A stretch of DNA of 27,682 bases from Chara braunii. Lineage: Eukaryota; Streptophyta; Charophyceae; Charales; Characeae. Below the pieces are notes generated by a model. It was not told the origin of the DNA and made no database searches. It saw only the letters and a list, made by a program, of their open reading frames with translations. The DNA lies in the NCBI GenBank assembly GCA_003427395.1, contig BFEA01000143.1:792888-820569 (forward strand), read 5' to 3'. Every line of letters begins with the position of its first letter. Positions within the stretch are counted from its first letter, which is position 1. Below, one piece after another: positions 9,232 to 20,189 of the stretch. Position numbers and translations under genes: made by a program.

Positions 9232-9734
9232 TGCTGTCGGGGCAGAAACCCTAACAAGGGTATCTGCTCGGTATTTTTAAATGTCGGACGATGTCCGACT
9301 TAGTAAATGGTTAATCCGGCTTCATAACTTGATGAGATGGGTTATTTGCCATAAGTTTATTCGAACCCGACCTATAACTAAAAGATTAAAAGTTTTCGAA
9401 TTCTGGTATGGACGCGTGTAGCGTCCAGAAGAAGCGGATGTGAATGGCGAGGCTTCACTTCTTGTCGCGTGCCGCAGGGACGTGCGGAGATGAGAACATT
9501 AAAATTAAACCTATTCTACTTATAATAAGAGTGCCCGCGTCGGGTATAGGGCCGCGATGCGCAGGAATAGGTTATTTTTAGGGTCCGCGAGGCTTTTCGC
9601 TAAGGACCGGGGGACGATGGCGTTAGGGTCGGCTGGGTAGGGCAACTGCTAAGGCCGTGGACCGCCAACCCTGCCTGCCAGCCACGGTAGCGAGTGGGCT
9701 TAGTAGGCACAGCCTGATAGGCGTTGGACGGAGG

Positions 9735-9809
9735 CCTGCTGGGTATCGGAAACCCTTCATATAGAAAGGTTGCTCCTCTCCTGATGTGAGAAGGAGCTAG
9801 CCCAGTAGG
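9735..9809 (+). other. Three-way-junction RNA fold, 3' LTR copy
   Basis: Outer stem 9735-9743 with 9801-9809, enclosing two hairpins as in the 5' LTR at 2009-2083. Confidence 0.5.
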
Positions 9810-9910
9810 TACCGTCGCCAGACTATCACCCTGCAGATTCACGGATCAAGCCCAACGACCGTGACTGGAATAGTTACTTTTGATAGGAGCGGGCCAGCTC
9901 CCTTGAGGTG

Positions 9911-9967
9911 ACACGATCAATTTTGACCGCGCGATCCACCAGATCGCGCGGCCGAAATCGGCCGTGT
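9911..9967 (+). other. Long hairpin abutting U6 segment, 3' LTR copy
   Basis: Arms 9911-9935 and 9943-9967; the inner eight pairs are perfect and the outer pairs have drifted. It is followed at 9971 by the U6-derived segment. Confidence 0.6.
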
Positions 9968-9970
9968 GGG

Positions 9971-10027
9971 TAGTATGGCCCCTTTGCAAGAATGACACGC
10001 ATGAATCGAGTAAGGGACCAAAGTTTT
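9971..10027 (+). pseudogene. U6 snRNA 3' half embedded in 3' LTR, with poly(A)
   Basis: Same U6 3'-half as at 2245-2301, with a few substitutions, followed by GTTTTTTGG and a 19-A tract (10037-10055). The shared junctions show that one ancestral capture was inherited by both LTRs. Confidence 0.82.
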
Positions 10028-10860
10028 GTTTTTTGGAAAAAAAAAAAAAAAAAAAGAAACTTACTTGTCCCGTATCTGAATGCCTAAGCGCCCAAATACG
10101 GGCCTTAGTGAGGTCATCGAGCATCATCGAGGAGAGTCCTCGTTTTTCTTCTTTTTGTTTTTGCCACGAGGGCAAAACGACGTGACCGTTGGCTTAAGGC
10201 AGGGGAAGAAAAAAAAATTGAAAAACTAAAGCGCCATGTGGCCCTGCGAGGAGCAACGGGGACTTAGTGTCCCCACGAATCGTGCAGGTGCCCGTGATAA
10301 CGGGCGACCGTTCGTCAAAGAGGTGAGTTTTTGTTTTTTTTTTTTCTTTCCTTTTTGATAGATCTTCTTTAGATTTTTTTGGACTTTTTTTTCCTTTCTT
10401 TTACTTTTGAGATTCCCCCTTCGTCTTTTCTTACTGCTTAGGGCCGAGGTCCCACTAGCAAAAGGATAGGACCGAACCCCTGAATCTGGATGTGTTTTAT
10501 GCAGAGATGCAGAAATGCAGAAACGAAATTCAATCTCGATTTCCTGCGTGTCTCCAGATTCAGGCATTCGATCCGATCCTCCTTGCTAGAAGGACCACTC
10601 CCCATGAGAGCACCCGTTCGTTTTAACGAACGGGTTGCACCAACGATGTGCCAGACTGTTTCGTCGGACTCTCTCCGACTCATGAGGAGGCTGAACCTCA
10701 AAAGTCTGGATGAGCAAAATCGAATGAATCTACTGCGCGATTGCAGTTTTGTTCGGGCATGGGTTTTGGGACCTTGTACTTGTGTTACGAGGGACTCTCT
10801 GCACCTGTTTTGGGTGGTTTCCGGTCCCGGCGAACGGTCGCGACTCTCGGCTGCACACAC

Positions 10861-10877
10861 AGAGAGAGAGAGAGAGA
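10861..10877. repeat. Short (AG)n tract in 3' LTR
   Basis: About eight repeats at the position where the 5' LTR has about 32. Confidence 0.9.
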
Positions 10878-11453
10878 CGGGGGGGGGAAGGCTTGGGGGC
10901 GCGCGCCTGTACCTGGCGCCTGTTTTGGCCCAGATACGGGCGCGGCAGGGGACAACAACCCCTTAAGCCTGATGTTAGTAGGGCCCTGCGACATGACTAG
11001 GGAGGCTGCTCGTTTCCCAAAATGAGTTGCCCCCTGCCCAAGGAAACAAATGGGCTGCAGGGTGATGCCTGTACCCGGTGCTGCTTGCATCCAGGTACAG
11101 GTGCGCTGGGTAGGAAGAGAAAAAAAAAAAAAAAAAAAAAAGAGAAGAAGGAAAAAAGAACGGTTACGTATATGGCCGCGCCCGTGGTACAGATGCAGCC
11201 CCAAAAGCTTCTAGGGGCTGATGGGACTGCATCTGTTCAGTTTAACAGACAGTCTTGTAAATGGCTTGATACAACCATTTTGGACTGCACCTGGCCGCGG
11301 GTGACGGCCAAATGCGTTATTAGGGCCAGAAACTTGGTTCCCCTAAGGGGACATCAAGATTTCCGGCCCTTGATCTCGTTTTAGATCAAGGGCCATACAC
11401 TATTCCGAGATTTGGCTGGGGGGCTGAGCTGCTGCTCCTTGCCCTCAGCTGGC

Positions 11454-11461
11454 TATAAAAA
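11454..11461 (+). promoter_or_regulatory. TATA box, 3' LTR
   Basis: TATAAAAA in the same CAGCTGGC context as the 5' LTR box. If active it would drive outward transcription through the rest of the LTR into 14308 and beyond. Confidence 0.55.
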
Positions 11462-11852
11462 AAAAGCCAGCAGCCAGCCAACCAACATTCATTCGTGACC
11501 AATGCTGCTGGAGTGAATGCTGGCTGTTTGGAGGAGGAGCTGCTGGCTGGAGGTGGAGAATGGAGGTCTGCAGGAAGGCTAAGGCTGGAGGATACCATAG
11601 CCACCACCCCTGCGAGGAGGGAGGAGGCCGCTGGAGTGGTGCGACCGCGGCTGAGGTTGGAGGCTGCCATAGCCACCGGGCTGCGTGGTGCACAGGAGAC
11701 TCTGTCCGTTTTGCACGGCGGCGGTAGGTCATCGGCAAGTGGTGCAGGGGATACTCTGCCCTTTTTTGCGCAGCGTCGGCAATCATTTTAGAGTGACTTT
11801 GGGGTGATGTTGTTTGCTCGGTACTGCAACGGCAGCGCTTTTTGGCGGTGAC

Positions 11853-12058
11853 GCGGAAGCGCTGTCGATTTTTTGCGGCGGCGACATTGAAATTTTGGCA
11901 GTGGTGCGGAAGCGCTGCCGGATTTTTGCGGCGACAACGCTGGTTTTCTTGGCGGTACTGCAGAAGCGCTGCCAAAAATTTTGCAGCAACTGCGCTAGTT
12001 TTCTGGGTAGTGGTGCGGAAGCGCTGCGGGGTTTTCACGGCAGCGGCAACGGTATTTT
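11853..12058. repeat. ~53-55-bp tandem repeat in 3' LTR (four units)
   Basis: Units begin at 11853, 11906, 11960 and 12015. The first unit is ~6 bp longer than in the 5' LTR (4175-4221), a small indel between the copies. Confidence 0.75.
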
Positions 12059-13180
12059 GCCCAGATTACAAAGAGTGGGAGCTGGACATTGGCGTAAGGA
12101 AGGTGCCGCTGAAGTGGTGTGAGCGTGGAGCCGTTGTGACGCGGTGACATTGTAGGCCAGTGATGGCAGCGTTGAGACGTTGTCGAGTTATTGGGAGTGA
12201 GATTGGAACGATTATTGTGGCAGACATGTGATGATCCAGTTTGGTAACTGGTGGGGTTTGGATTGAAGATTGAGTTGGCGCTGTTTTTGGTAGGAGGTGT
12301 GACGTTGAGGCTGTGGGACGTGAGAGTGGGAGCACTCTCCTTGACGGCGAGCTTGTTTCTGTCTTAGTAAGAGGCGCCTAGGTCAGTAGCGGCACCTAAG
12401 GGAGGGTGTGGATTATCTTTGTGAGCGGCCACAACGTGGGTTGTATGACAATTTTTTTAACGGAGTGTTGACTTTCTTGAGTGAGCCGTTTCAACTTCAC
12501 TTAAGGTTAGTTAGTGGAATGACTCATACCTCTCTTTACACCTGTGTAAACCCACACTTTGCTTGACCCTGTTCGTTTGAATATTTGAAAGAAGGTAGAG
12601 AAAATTGTGCGAGTCATGCATGTGAATGGGAAGGTCTGACGTGAGCCTGGGATTGTACTGTTTTCTCTTAAACTTGTTTTCTATGCGTGTTGTGCAGGTA
12701 GGTAAAAGAGTGCTTGCAAAGGAGATTGATTATGCCTGTTGGAGAAAAGAGAAGAGGATTGTATTTTCTTTACTTCTCACCCGCCTGCATGACAGAAAAT
12801 ATTCATTATTTTGAAAAACTTTGGCTCTGTATGCATCATAAAATGATTTGAATTGAAATAAACTTGGAGCAGATAAGGTCAAACGGATTTAGCTTTCTCT
12901 CCATGATTGACGTTTATCCTGAAGGACCTTATCTACCTATACTTGTCCAAATGATCCTCGTTGTCTATCTTCCTCAGTTTTTTTCTAAGTTACCCAAAAC
13001 TTATGAGTAATGAGGATAAAGGAACCCTACTCATGACAAACACAGTCTTTGTCTCTAGGAACCATCCAAGGCGGGGGTTCGTATGCTTTCAGAGCCGGCC
13101 CTGTTATCGACTTGGAGTGGACCCGATTCGTCGGGAGTGGTACTTTGCCGACTCGGTGGTGACGGCCCAACCTCTGAGAT

Positions 13181-13198
13181 CCGAGTCTTCGGGCTCGG
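13181..13198 (+). other. UUCG tetraloop hairpin, 3' LTR copy
   Basis: Identical to 5501-5518 although the surrounding LTR sequence has diverged. Confidence 0.65.
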
Positions 13199-14307
13199 GC
13201 GAGGGGAAGGAGTATCCACAAAACCACTTCCTAGAGGGATAGGTGCGTGTCGGAGGCAGAAGAATCGCCAACCCATAAGAACAAGTAGGTAGTGAAAGTG
13301 ATGGTTCTCTTTGCGCGGTGATAACGACTGCGGTTTTGTTTTGAATGACCTAATGGTGTAGATGGGTACTCCATCATTCGTGGAACAGAAAAAATAATTA
13401 TTACTTAGGAGGATAAAGCAACCAACAAAATATTTATTCACTAGATAATACTTTCCTCCAAGCAAAATGCACATGATATAGAGGTGTGGTCGAACCGAGA
13501 GTTTAGACTTCGGTCAGGAACGAGATCACTTGTTGATCTGCATGGTGGTAGTGAGATTTACCCACAGAAGTCTTTCCTGGCAGGGTTTAATAAGTGTCGA
13601 TAGACCCAACCATAAGTTAAAGGTTAGGTTGTGCTTCCTAATCTTTCATCAGTATGGAGCCTCCGCCTTGGAAGCGGCGGAATCAGTCATATAGGCCGGG
13701 AAAAATAACTTTGGCAGATCGTCTCATCAAGTCAAAATCCAATCTTGTGTGATTGAATATAAAGTGTATTGATTTTATTTATTTATTATGTGGTCAGAGA
13801 GTTATAAAGGGACTAGGATTATATTGTGGGTTTCACGTTTGGTTGAGACCGTCCTAGTCGACCGACATTCGTTCGTACCTAGGAGATCAGCGCCCTAGGG
13901 GACGGACAACGTTCGGGTCCACTTGGCGTTAACCAATCGTACCTATATTCCAGCAAGCGAGCAAACGCCCTCGGCTGACCTACGTCTGCAATTGCATGTA
14001 AAAGTTTTCGCACGTGGGTCAGTAGCTCGGTAGGGATACGCCCCTGAGGGTGATGACAACCCCTTAGGGAAGATAAGATGTGCCCCGCGAGAACCTATCA
14101 TGTCGTAGGGGACTGCGGGATGTACAGCTGGTGCAACCGGCTAGAGCGGCGAAGGGGCAATGCAACCACGTTCGTCTCAAAGGTTCGCGGGACTATTTAT
14201 AGATCGTCCTAAGTTGTCTCTGTTTTTGTTTTTGTTTTTACTCCTGCGCGACATGGCCGGGAGGGCTCCCACGCTTTGCAAAAAAGCGGGGGCCGATGAG
14301 CACGACA

Positions 14308-14342
14308 CCGCAGCCTTAGGGTTGCGAACACACACACACACA
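14308..14342. repeat. Unknown repeat, copy B, right part, with CA tract
   Basis: CCGCAGCCTTAGGGTTGCG followed by (CA)n is the continuation of the repeat interrupted at 1469; compare copy A at 598-628. The right target-site copy is CCGC (14308-14311). Homology to copy A fades after the CA tract. Confidence 0.75.
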
Positions 14343-14413
14343 CTCTTACCCTCACATATACATATGCACATGCACACACGTTTTTTTTTTCCCCAAAAAA
14401 TTTCCACTTCAGC

Positions 14414-14451
14414 CCACTAGAGGAGCTCATATGAGCATCCCCCTATAGTGG
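14414..14451. other. Nested palindrome hairpin
   Basis: Outer arms CCACTA (14414-14419) and TAGTGG (14446-14451) enclose the perfect 12-bp palindrome GCTCATATGAGC (14425-14436). Confidence 0.55.
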
Positions 14452-14506
14452 ACTTATGGCAGAATGTTATTGTCTAATAGTGTGGAGTGACACCAATCGG
14501 GAACCC

Positions 14507-14624
14507 TACACACATGCTCTTGGAGTTGTGTATAGCGAATTGACTTACCGCGGGTGCACAGACGTAGTTTGTCTGTTGATGTCGTTTATCACGATTCACT
14601 ATACACAACTCCAAGAGTGTGTGT
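14507..14624. repeat. Foldback with near-perfect 24-nt arms
   Basis: Arms 14517-14540 and 14594-14617 are complementary with a single mismatch and include GGAGTTGTGTATAG. The stem extends through ACACACA/TGTGTGT with a 2-nt bulge; the loop is 53 nt. It could be a small foldback transposon remnant or a microRNA-like precursor. No target-site duplication is evident. Confidence 0.7.
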
Positions 14625-14744
14625 GTGCGTTGTCACGTGCGACGGTCCCTCACCGTGTTGGGAGCGCTGAACCTCACGGTCGTGTCATGCATAATTTTTC
14701 TTCCGAGTTTAAAAAAGAATCAGTCACCACTCCGACCGTGCGCT

Positions 14745-15005
14745 CGTGCTATACCTCTCATGCCACCCCACGACAGGTTGGGGTGCCGTGAGGTACAACT
14801 TACCTCTACCCGAGGGGCTGTCACCACCCTTAGGTAGGCGTATCTCTGTTGAGCTACCGACCCACATGCGAAGGTTTTTACATGCCTTTGTAGAGGTAGG
14901 TTGACCGAGGGCATTTGCTCGATCGCCGTATCATAGGTATATGCGCGGTTGAACGACTAAGACTGACCCGTTTACGTGTTGGGCATCGGGGCGCTGATCT
15001 CCCGG
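14745..15005 (-). mobile_element. Diverged antisense relic of the same LTR family
   Basis: Read on the minus strand, this matches the distal LTR part (about 6200-6430 and 13880-14110). Shared runs include GGAGATCAGCGCCC, CGAGCAAA.GCCCTCGG, CATGTAAAA, GTGGGTC.GTAGCTC, GATACGCC and TGACA.CCCCT, in the same order. Divergence is much higher than between the two LTRs. No PBS complement is seen beyond its end, so it may be a solo or truncated LTR. Weaker similarity may continue to ~14660. Confidence 0.75.
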
Positions 15006-15009
15006 ACCG

Positions 15010-16628
15010 ACTTACAATTTAGGTGGACTCGATTGACGATCTTTCGCGCATGCAATACTCTAACCTATTTGCACTTGAGCAATACATTATATATGCTATA
15101 TTAATTTTTTTCAAATCGATACAAACATAATGAACATTTTTCAAAAGTTAAGACCTAACAGCAAGGAGGTGTCTTTTACATTTTTACACAAACAGAGACA
15201 AACATCATAATGAACAGAGCTCTAATTTTTGAAAGAGAAATAATCAATAGACTCATGACCTTTCAAACAGGCATCACAAATAAAATTAGCTGCATGACCT
15301 ATCAAAACATGCATCAAAAGTAAAAGATAGGTTTGTGGTCTTTCAAAGAAATAACATGAATAAGGCTCTCTGGCCTTGCCAATTATCCTAATATATTTAG
15401 CATCAAGAAAGGGTGAAATCTGAATAACCAAACCAAATGTTCAAAGGTTAAGCGTCGAAGAAGTGTCTTAGTCGAGGCTTAGGTAAGCATAAGTTTGCAA
15501 ATGTGAGTTGAGCGAATAGCACGTGGTTGGTCGTTTTACTGACCTACAGACAAAACAAAGCATTTCACAATCCTAACAGAGTCAACCATTCATTCACTTT
15601 CACACACATTACACTTGTGTTTTCAAATTCCTCTGCCAGACATTCTTTTTTCGACTTTGTCATTCAAGGACTTCTTTTGACCAAGTACAGACCGTTTATA
15701 TACTGACCTGAAAATCAGAAATGTCACTTAGTGCAAAGGTTGATGCAAAGTGTGAGTGTCATGGGTGAGTGAGAATTTAGTTGGCAAACCAATCTTTTAC
15801 CATATGACAACAACATGCAGTCTTGCATAAAATCATAATAAGTCTTCTTTATTAAGATGACTTGCAATCACATACAGGTCAACCAAGTCTCAACACCTCC
15901 CCCACTATCGACATAGCCTTATATGAAGTTCAACAATATGAACTTCAATTATAACGGAGAACTATGATATAGTCCGATCAAATGTAAGTATGAAGTAAGA
16001 AGACTCTCACGGGAGCCTCCATCTCATACTTACTAGTCTGTATGGATTCGAACGAGCAGTATGATGACTCATACATGAGTATCCTTCCACTTGTTTTTAG
16101 TCTAATAGATTTAGACAGACCATGGGATGACCCACACAGAGGTACCCCACTTCTAGTCTGTCAACCTAACAGTCTGAATACGTATGTATGTACAGATGGG
16201 TAACACGATATTCCTCACACATGAGCCTTATCCTATCACTCGTTCTGAACCACTATTTTATATTCATACATTCATTAGATACAAGGCAGTTGAGGGTAGC
16301 ACAGACAAGGATTTACAAGATGAGAATGAGAAAACAAACGAGTTTTTTTTTGTTTCGTGTCTTTATTCTTCTTTTTCATCCCCCCCTCATCCTTTCTCCT
16401 CATTCCTTCCTTCATTTTTTTTTCTGCTTTTTTCCTTTTTTTCTTCTCTCTACCTTTTCGTTTCAACCTCACGTCCTTTTGCCTAGATGGCCCTGTGTGC
16501 ACTTGGACTTGCTCTAGGCTAGCGTGCACGAAGTCGACCATAACTCTAGCTAGCCACGTGGTTCATATGTACAGGTGTGATTGTGCTGACAATCAGATGA
16601 GAACAAAAGGTATAGAAATGAATCAACA
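15010..16628. other. AT-rich intergenic stretch, no gene recognised
   Basis: No coding frame is supported. It contains imperfect ~40-bp repeats at about 15254-15375 (TGACCTTTCAAA-type units), a second pair of related blocks at 15137-15176 and 15438-15470, a 9-bp inverted repeat TGAAGTTCA/TGAACTTCA near 15925, and a pyrimidine-rich tract at about 16341-16460. It may be the body of a decayed retroelement, but I see no diagnostic motif. Confidence 0.4.
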
Positions 16629-16662
16629 AATAATAATAATAATAATAATTATAATAATAATG

Positions 16663-16715
<53 letters not shown>
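16629..16715. repeat. (AAT)n microsatellite
   Basis: About 29 trinucleotide repeats with two interruptions. Confidence 0.95.
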
Positions 16716-16717
<2 letters not shown>

Positions 16718-17870
16718 TGCAAGAAATATGAATGAGCGAGATATACAGAAAACAAAGTTACAATAATTATGCAAAAGTCCAGATAGTTAGGTAACAAGTA
16801 AAGAGTTCAAATGAATCACAATTCCATATAAATAAGAGTGATATAGTGACCTCGTGAGCCAACGTTCACACCCTCAGGTCACGCCATCCGTGTATTCGAT
16901 GTCACTTCTATTGTCCGGCACCTAGTCTACTTTACTCATCCTACCTATCCTACCAACGTTCTTGTAACAGGCTCATTTCGACTTCGAAGATCAATGTACA
17001 TGATGTCAACAGTAATGCCGACCTCACGCATATACTAGGTACGTACTCTCAACTCCTCCCATCCTCATTCTTAACTCACGCTGCGCCTCCTTCCTGAAAA
17101 CACCTTCGCCCATCACCTCCTCGCGTGGTGCAGTCCACCTATGGCTCCAAGCGCCCCGCTGTCCTGCCGCGCCCCAAACTACTCAATGTCTACGAGCACA
17201 CCCCAATTTGCAATAGCGTATGCAAACACTTAAGTGCATTTGCAGCAGCGTGTCCTCATTGCTTGTCTAGGCCAGAATGCCCTGGACCAGCTGACCTCCT
17301 CCTTATATGGGAGGTGTTGGCGCCGTTAGACTGTTTGGGCCTGGCCGTGGAAGTCCCTAGTAGCTTCTGGCCGGGTCCCAGCATTTGCGTCTTGGCTCGT
17401 TTCAACAATTGAGGGCCTGAGCCCTTTACAATTGGGCACACCCAATTACGCAGACTTTGAATGTTTGTTGTGTTTCACATTTGGCCCGCGGGGCGAATGT
17501 GGCGACAATGCCGCATTCCCAGTCGTCCGTGACTACTTAATGAGGTGTTATCGTCACAATGCGTGTGTCCAAGACGCGACAACCCACATCCCGGGCTCAG
17601 CGGCCTGACACTGTTGCTTCTTCTGGAGGAACCCAAGGTGAGGCCCAGGATACAGTCTGTAGGCAATTGGTCAAATGGGCAGTCATACATAGTCCGGTCT
17701 GCGGTACCCAGTCCCGGTCGCACTCCATCAAGTTAGCAAGTACCAAGCAGGACTGTGTGCACCCCGGGCCTACCGTTCCAGCGCAGAACTTTTGACGACC
17801 TTGAGTATAATCAAGAGGCAGCGTTCAGACGTTCATTCATTCTGCATGTGAGCGATGCAAAAATGTTATT
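16716..17870. other. Intergenic stretch, no gene recognised
   Basis: Open frames here show no recognisable domain. Local structure includes the palindromic block around CACTTAAGTG with TGCAAA/TTTGCA flanks (17220-17244) and two adjacent hairpins, GGGC/GCCC (17413-17424) and AATTGGG/CCCAATT (17430-17447). Confidence 0.4.
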
Positions 17871-18020
17871 TGTCTGTCTGTCAGTCTGCCTGTCTGTATG
17901 TCTGTTCGTCTGTCTGTTACTATCTGTGTCTAACACTCTATCCGTCCGTATGTTTGTTCGTTTGTCTGTCTGTATGTCTGTTTGTCTGTTGTCTGTATCT
18001 CTTTTTCTGTTTGTATGTTG
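17871..18020. repeat. (TCTG)n-like imperfect microsatellite
   Basis: About 150 bp of TGTC/TCTG tetranucleotide units with scattered substitutions. This explains the low-complexity frames that cross it. Confidence 0.9.
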
Positions 18021-18290
18021 GTACTCAGACAGCATCTCGACCAAGCGGAAGTCCGCAACTGTATACAGTCCAGGCCCTCGACTGTAAGTCAATCCGTACG
18101 ACCGTGGGTAGGAGATCGGAGGCCAGATTGCCTCGTCAAACACTATATAAGGTGTGGTCGTCCAGGAGTTATCATTCATTTTTGCTATGCTGCCTTGACG
18201 CTTGCTTGACGCTAGCAGAGCACTGGCACTGTGAACTACGTGGGACTGTGGCAACATGCTGGTGCTGTCTATTATGTGTGTCAAACATTG

Positions 18291-18740
18291 CTGACGTGGT
18301 ATTGCCACCTGTCTTCCCTGCTGATGTGGCGCATGCCACTAGTTTACATTGTTGATGTGACGCAAAATATCAGTCTACATTGCTGCTATGGCGCAGGTCA
18401 TCTGTCAGCATTGCTGATCTGGCGCATGCCACTTGTCTACATTGTTTGTTGTGGTGCTGCCAACTGTTTACAGTTCTGATGTGGCGCATGCCACGCTGTC
18501 TACATTTGTTGTTGTGCCGCAGACCATCAGTTTACTACACTGAAGATGTGGCGCAAGCCATCAGTCTACAGTGTTGTTGTGGCGCACGCCACTTATCTAC
18601 TGTGGATTACTGATGTGGCACTGCCGCCTATCTAAAGCAAGTACCGATGTGACACTACTGTTTGTCTTCATTGATGATGTGGCTCATGCCACCTGTCTCT
18701 ACTGCTGATGTGGGATTGGCCACGTTGCCTGCGACTCAGC
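18291..18740. repeat. 31-bp minisatellite, about 14 units
   Basis: Units begin at about 18291, 18321, 18352, 18383, 18414, 18445 and 18476 and continue with slight drift to ~18740. The shared core is GATGTGGCGCATGCCAC followed by TGTCTACATTG. The core has dyad symmetry (TGGC...GCCA), and several units alter both halves (for example TGGTGCTGCCA). Older, more degraded units may extend upstream to ~18215. Confidence 0.85.
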
Positions 18741-19160
18741 ATGAGTTGACTGGTTGCGACTCGGAGGGAGATCCGGATCTGTGCATGATTGGGATATGTT
18801 ACTCACCTGAGGTTGATGTCGATACCGTGTACTGCTGATTGTCTCCATTGTCTTTACGAGAGAACGGTGCCACATAACACTTCTATGTGATAAGGACTTG
18901 TTAAACTCGTTATCAGAAACTGTTTGGTGACGTGGAGGCGATGGGAAGCCTGAAGAAGAATTGGGTAATGTCAGGCAACTCTTTGGTGGTCCCTGATTAT
19001 CTCTTCCACCTTCCCATCTCTCTGTTCCCCCCTCCACTCTCTTCCTCTATTGGTAACGAGACATTGCATCAGATATCACTTTCACGGTTACTGGAGACAT
19101 TGTCCAAGTCTAATTCTATTCGTACTACGGCGTCTTACGAATACCTTCCCGTTTGAGTTC
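18741..19160. other. Intergenic stretch, no gene recognised
   Basis: Nothing with domain-level support is seen on either strand. Confidence 0.4.
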
Positions 19161-19163
19161 ATT

Positions 19164-19297
19164 ACAATAATAATATTAATAATAAAACAATAATAATAAT
19201 AATAATAATAATATAGCAATAATAATAATAATAACAGCAATAATATAAAAAAAGAGGAATAGAAAAAATAAAAATAATAATAAAAATAACAGTAATA
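19164..19297. repeat. AAT-rich microsatellite region
   Basis: Interrupted (AAT)n and A-rich sequence of about 130 bp. Confidence 0.9.
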
Positions 19298-19304
19298 GAA
19301 CAAG

Positions 19305-20030
19305 ATGGTGAATGTATATAAAATAGTCTCACGGTCCGATATAGTCAAAAAAAGAGGGTACGCTTTGCTTAAGCCCCCTACGTCACCTTCTTTCCTCGCC
19401 TCCTCCCTCCTCCTCCTCCTCCTCCTCGATCATCTTCCCGTTAGCTCCGTGCTCCTAGTTCTCCCTCTCGGCAATTCCTTTCAGAGAAAGAGGCAGTGTG
19501 GGGAAGCATCAACAGTTGGCTATGACAATACGGACTATGCGCACGGCGGGCTGAGTAAAAGCCTACCCCAAGCTAGCAGAGCACGAGTGCGGGGCCATGG
19601 TTCTAAAGGATGGACCAAGAAGCAGCCTCAGTGCACTTTTTTCAGGCCCAGGCAGGCTGCAGTTACTCTTTATATGGAGAGTTACGCCTGCTACAACCAG
19701 GCTTGGGCTTATCCCTATTGGTTACAACATTGGACTTTCAGCCAGCAGGTACGGGGATCGAGGCCAGCAGTCAGCAGCGGAGGGGTGGAGGAGTGCTATG
19801 GAGCTAAACTGAGGGGTCGAGGGTCCCGCGGGACTATCCCCATTAGTTTTGCTGGGGGATCCGACCGCAGGCCCGCGAGGCAGGACCAAGTACTAACGGT
19901 TCCCCTCCCCTATCCATTTTTCTAAATTTTATCTCCGAGTTTTATTAATATTTTTATTTTTATTTTTTCTTACTTTTTGTTTTTTTTTGGGACAAGGCCC
20001 GACACCGGTCTCCAGGACCGACCGTGACCC
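19305..20030. other. Longest open frame of the window, function not recognised
   Basis: A frame from ATG 19305 to about 19925 on the plus strand is open for ~206 codons, the longest here. It begins beside a microsatellite, runs through a (CTC)n-encoded leucine stretch and shows no domain, signal or conserved motif that I recognise. A coding role is not supported. A T-rich tract (19925-19990) follows. Confidence 0.2.
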
Positions 20031-20189
20031 AAGAGCCTAGCTCAGTGGATACACCCGTGAACTGTTGAAATACAAACCCGAGTTCGAATCCAGTTGATGG
20101 ATCTTCATTGATGAGTAGAGCCAAATACTTCTGAATTGCCTGGGCCCGCCCAGTTCGTGGTGAGACCGAGGAGTCGCCCCTTGCCCACG
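20031..20189 (+). mobile_element. tRNA-derived SINE-like head and body
   Basis: A Pol III A box (TAGCTCAGTGG, 20038-20048) and B box (GAGTTCGAATCC, 20080-20091) are spaced as in a tRNA gene, with seven bases before the A box as expected for an acceptor stem. The T arm does not pair well, so this is a tRNA-like promoter and not a tRNA gene. The body runs to ~20189, where U6-like sequence begins without a gap. No poly(A) tail or target-site duplication was found. Confidence 0.7.

Larger units (their letters stand above)
1470..14307 (+). mobile_element. Non-autonomous LTR retrotransposon with giant LTRs (LARD/TR-GAG-like)
   Basis: A 12.8 kb element made of two ~5.1 kb direct repeats flanking ~2.6 kb. 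LTR termini are TGTC...GACA; the 3' LTR shows a 5-bp inverted repeat TGTCG/CGACA, and the 5' LTR start has mutated to TGTCC. A PBS for tRNA-Asp lies 2 nt inside the 5' LTR and a G-rich tract lies just before the 3' LTR. The only coding relic is a gag fragment; I see no protease, reverse transcriptase, RNase H or integrase. Established knowledge: LARDs have ~4-5 kb LTRs with non-coding interiors, and TR-GAG elements carry only gag; both depend on autonomous Gypsy partners. The PBS type is common in plant Athila/Tat-like Gypsy elements, but lineage assignment is inference. The LTRs differ at very roughly one base in ten to fifteen by eye, so the insertion is not recent. Confidence 0.9.
9235..14307 (+). 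repeat. 3' LTR (5073 bp)
   Basis: Second copy of 1470-6627, starting TGTCGGGGCAG and ending CACGACA (14301-14307). It is slightly shorter because of the ~50 bp deletion near 9526 and the shorter AG tract (10861-10877). It carries its own U6 3' half, TATA box, tandem repeats and stem-loops. A perfect 11-bp stem GGCCCTTGATC/GATCAAGGGCC near 11362-11391 is better preserved here than in the 5' LTR. Confidence 0.92.

Noticed and set aside
17855-18355. Open frames of ~110-166 codons on both strands
   Set aside because: They result from the (TCTG)n-like tract and show no domain.
19305-19925. Protein-coding gene of ~206 codons
   Set aside because: No recognisable domain, microsatellite and low-complexity content at its start, and no supporting splice or promoter context.
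20031-20103. Functional tRNA gene
   Set aside because: Boxes A and B are good, but the acceptor and T stems do not pair; it fits a SINE head better.
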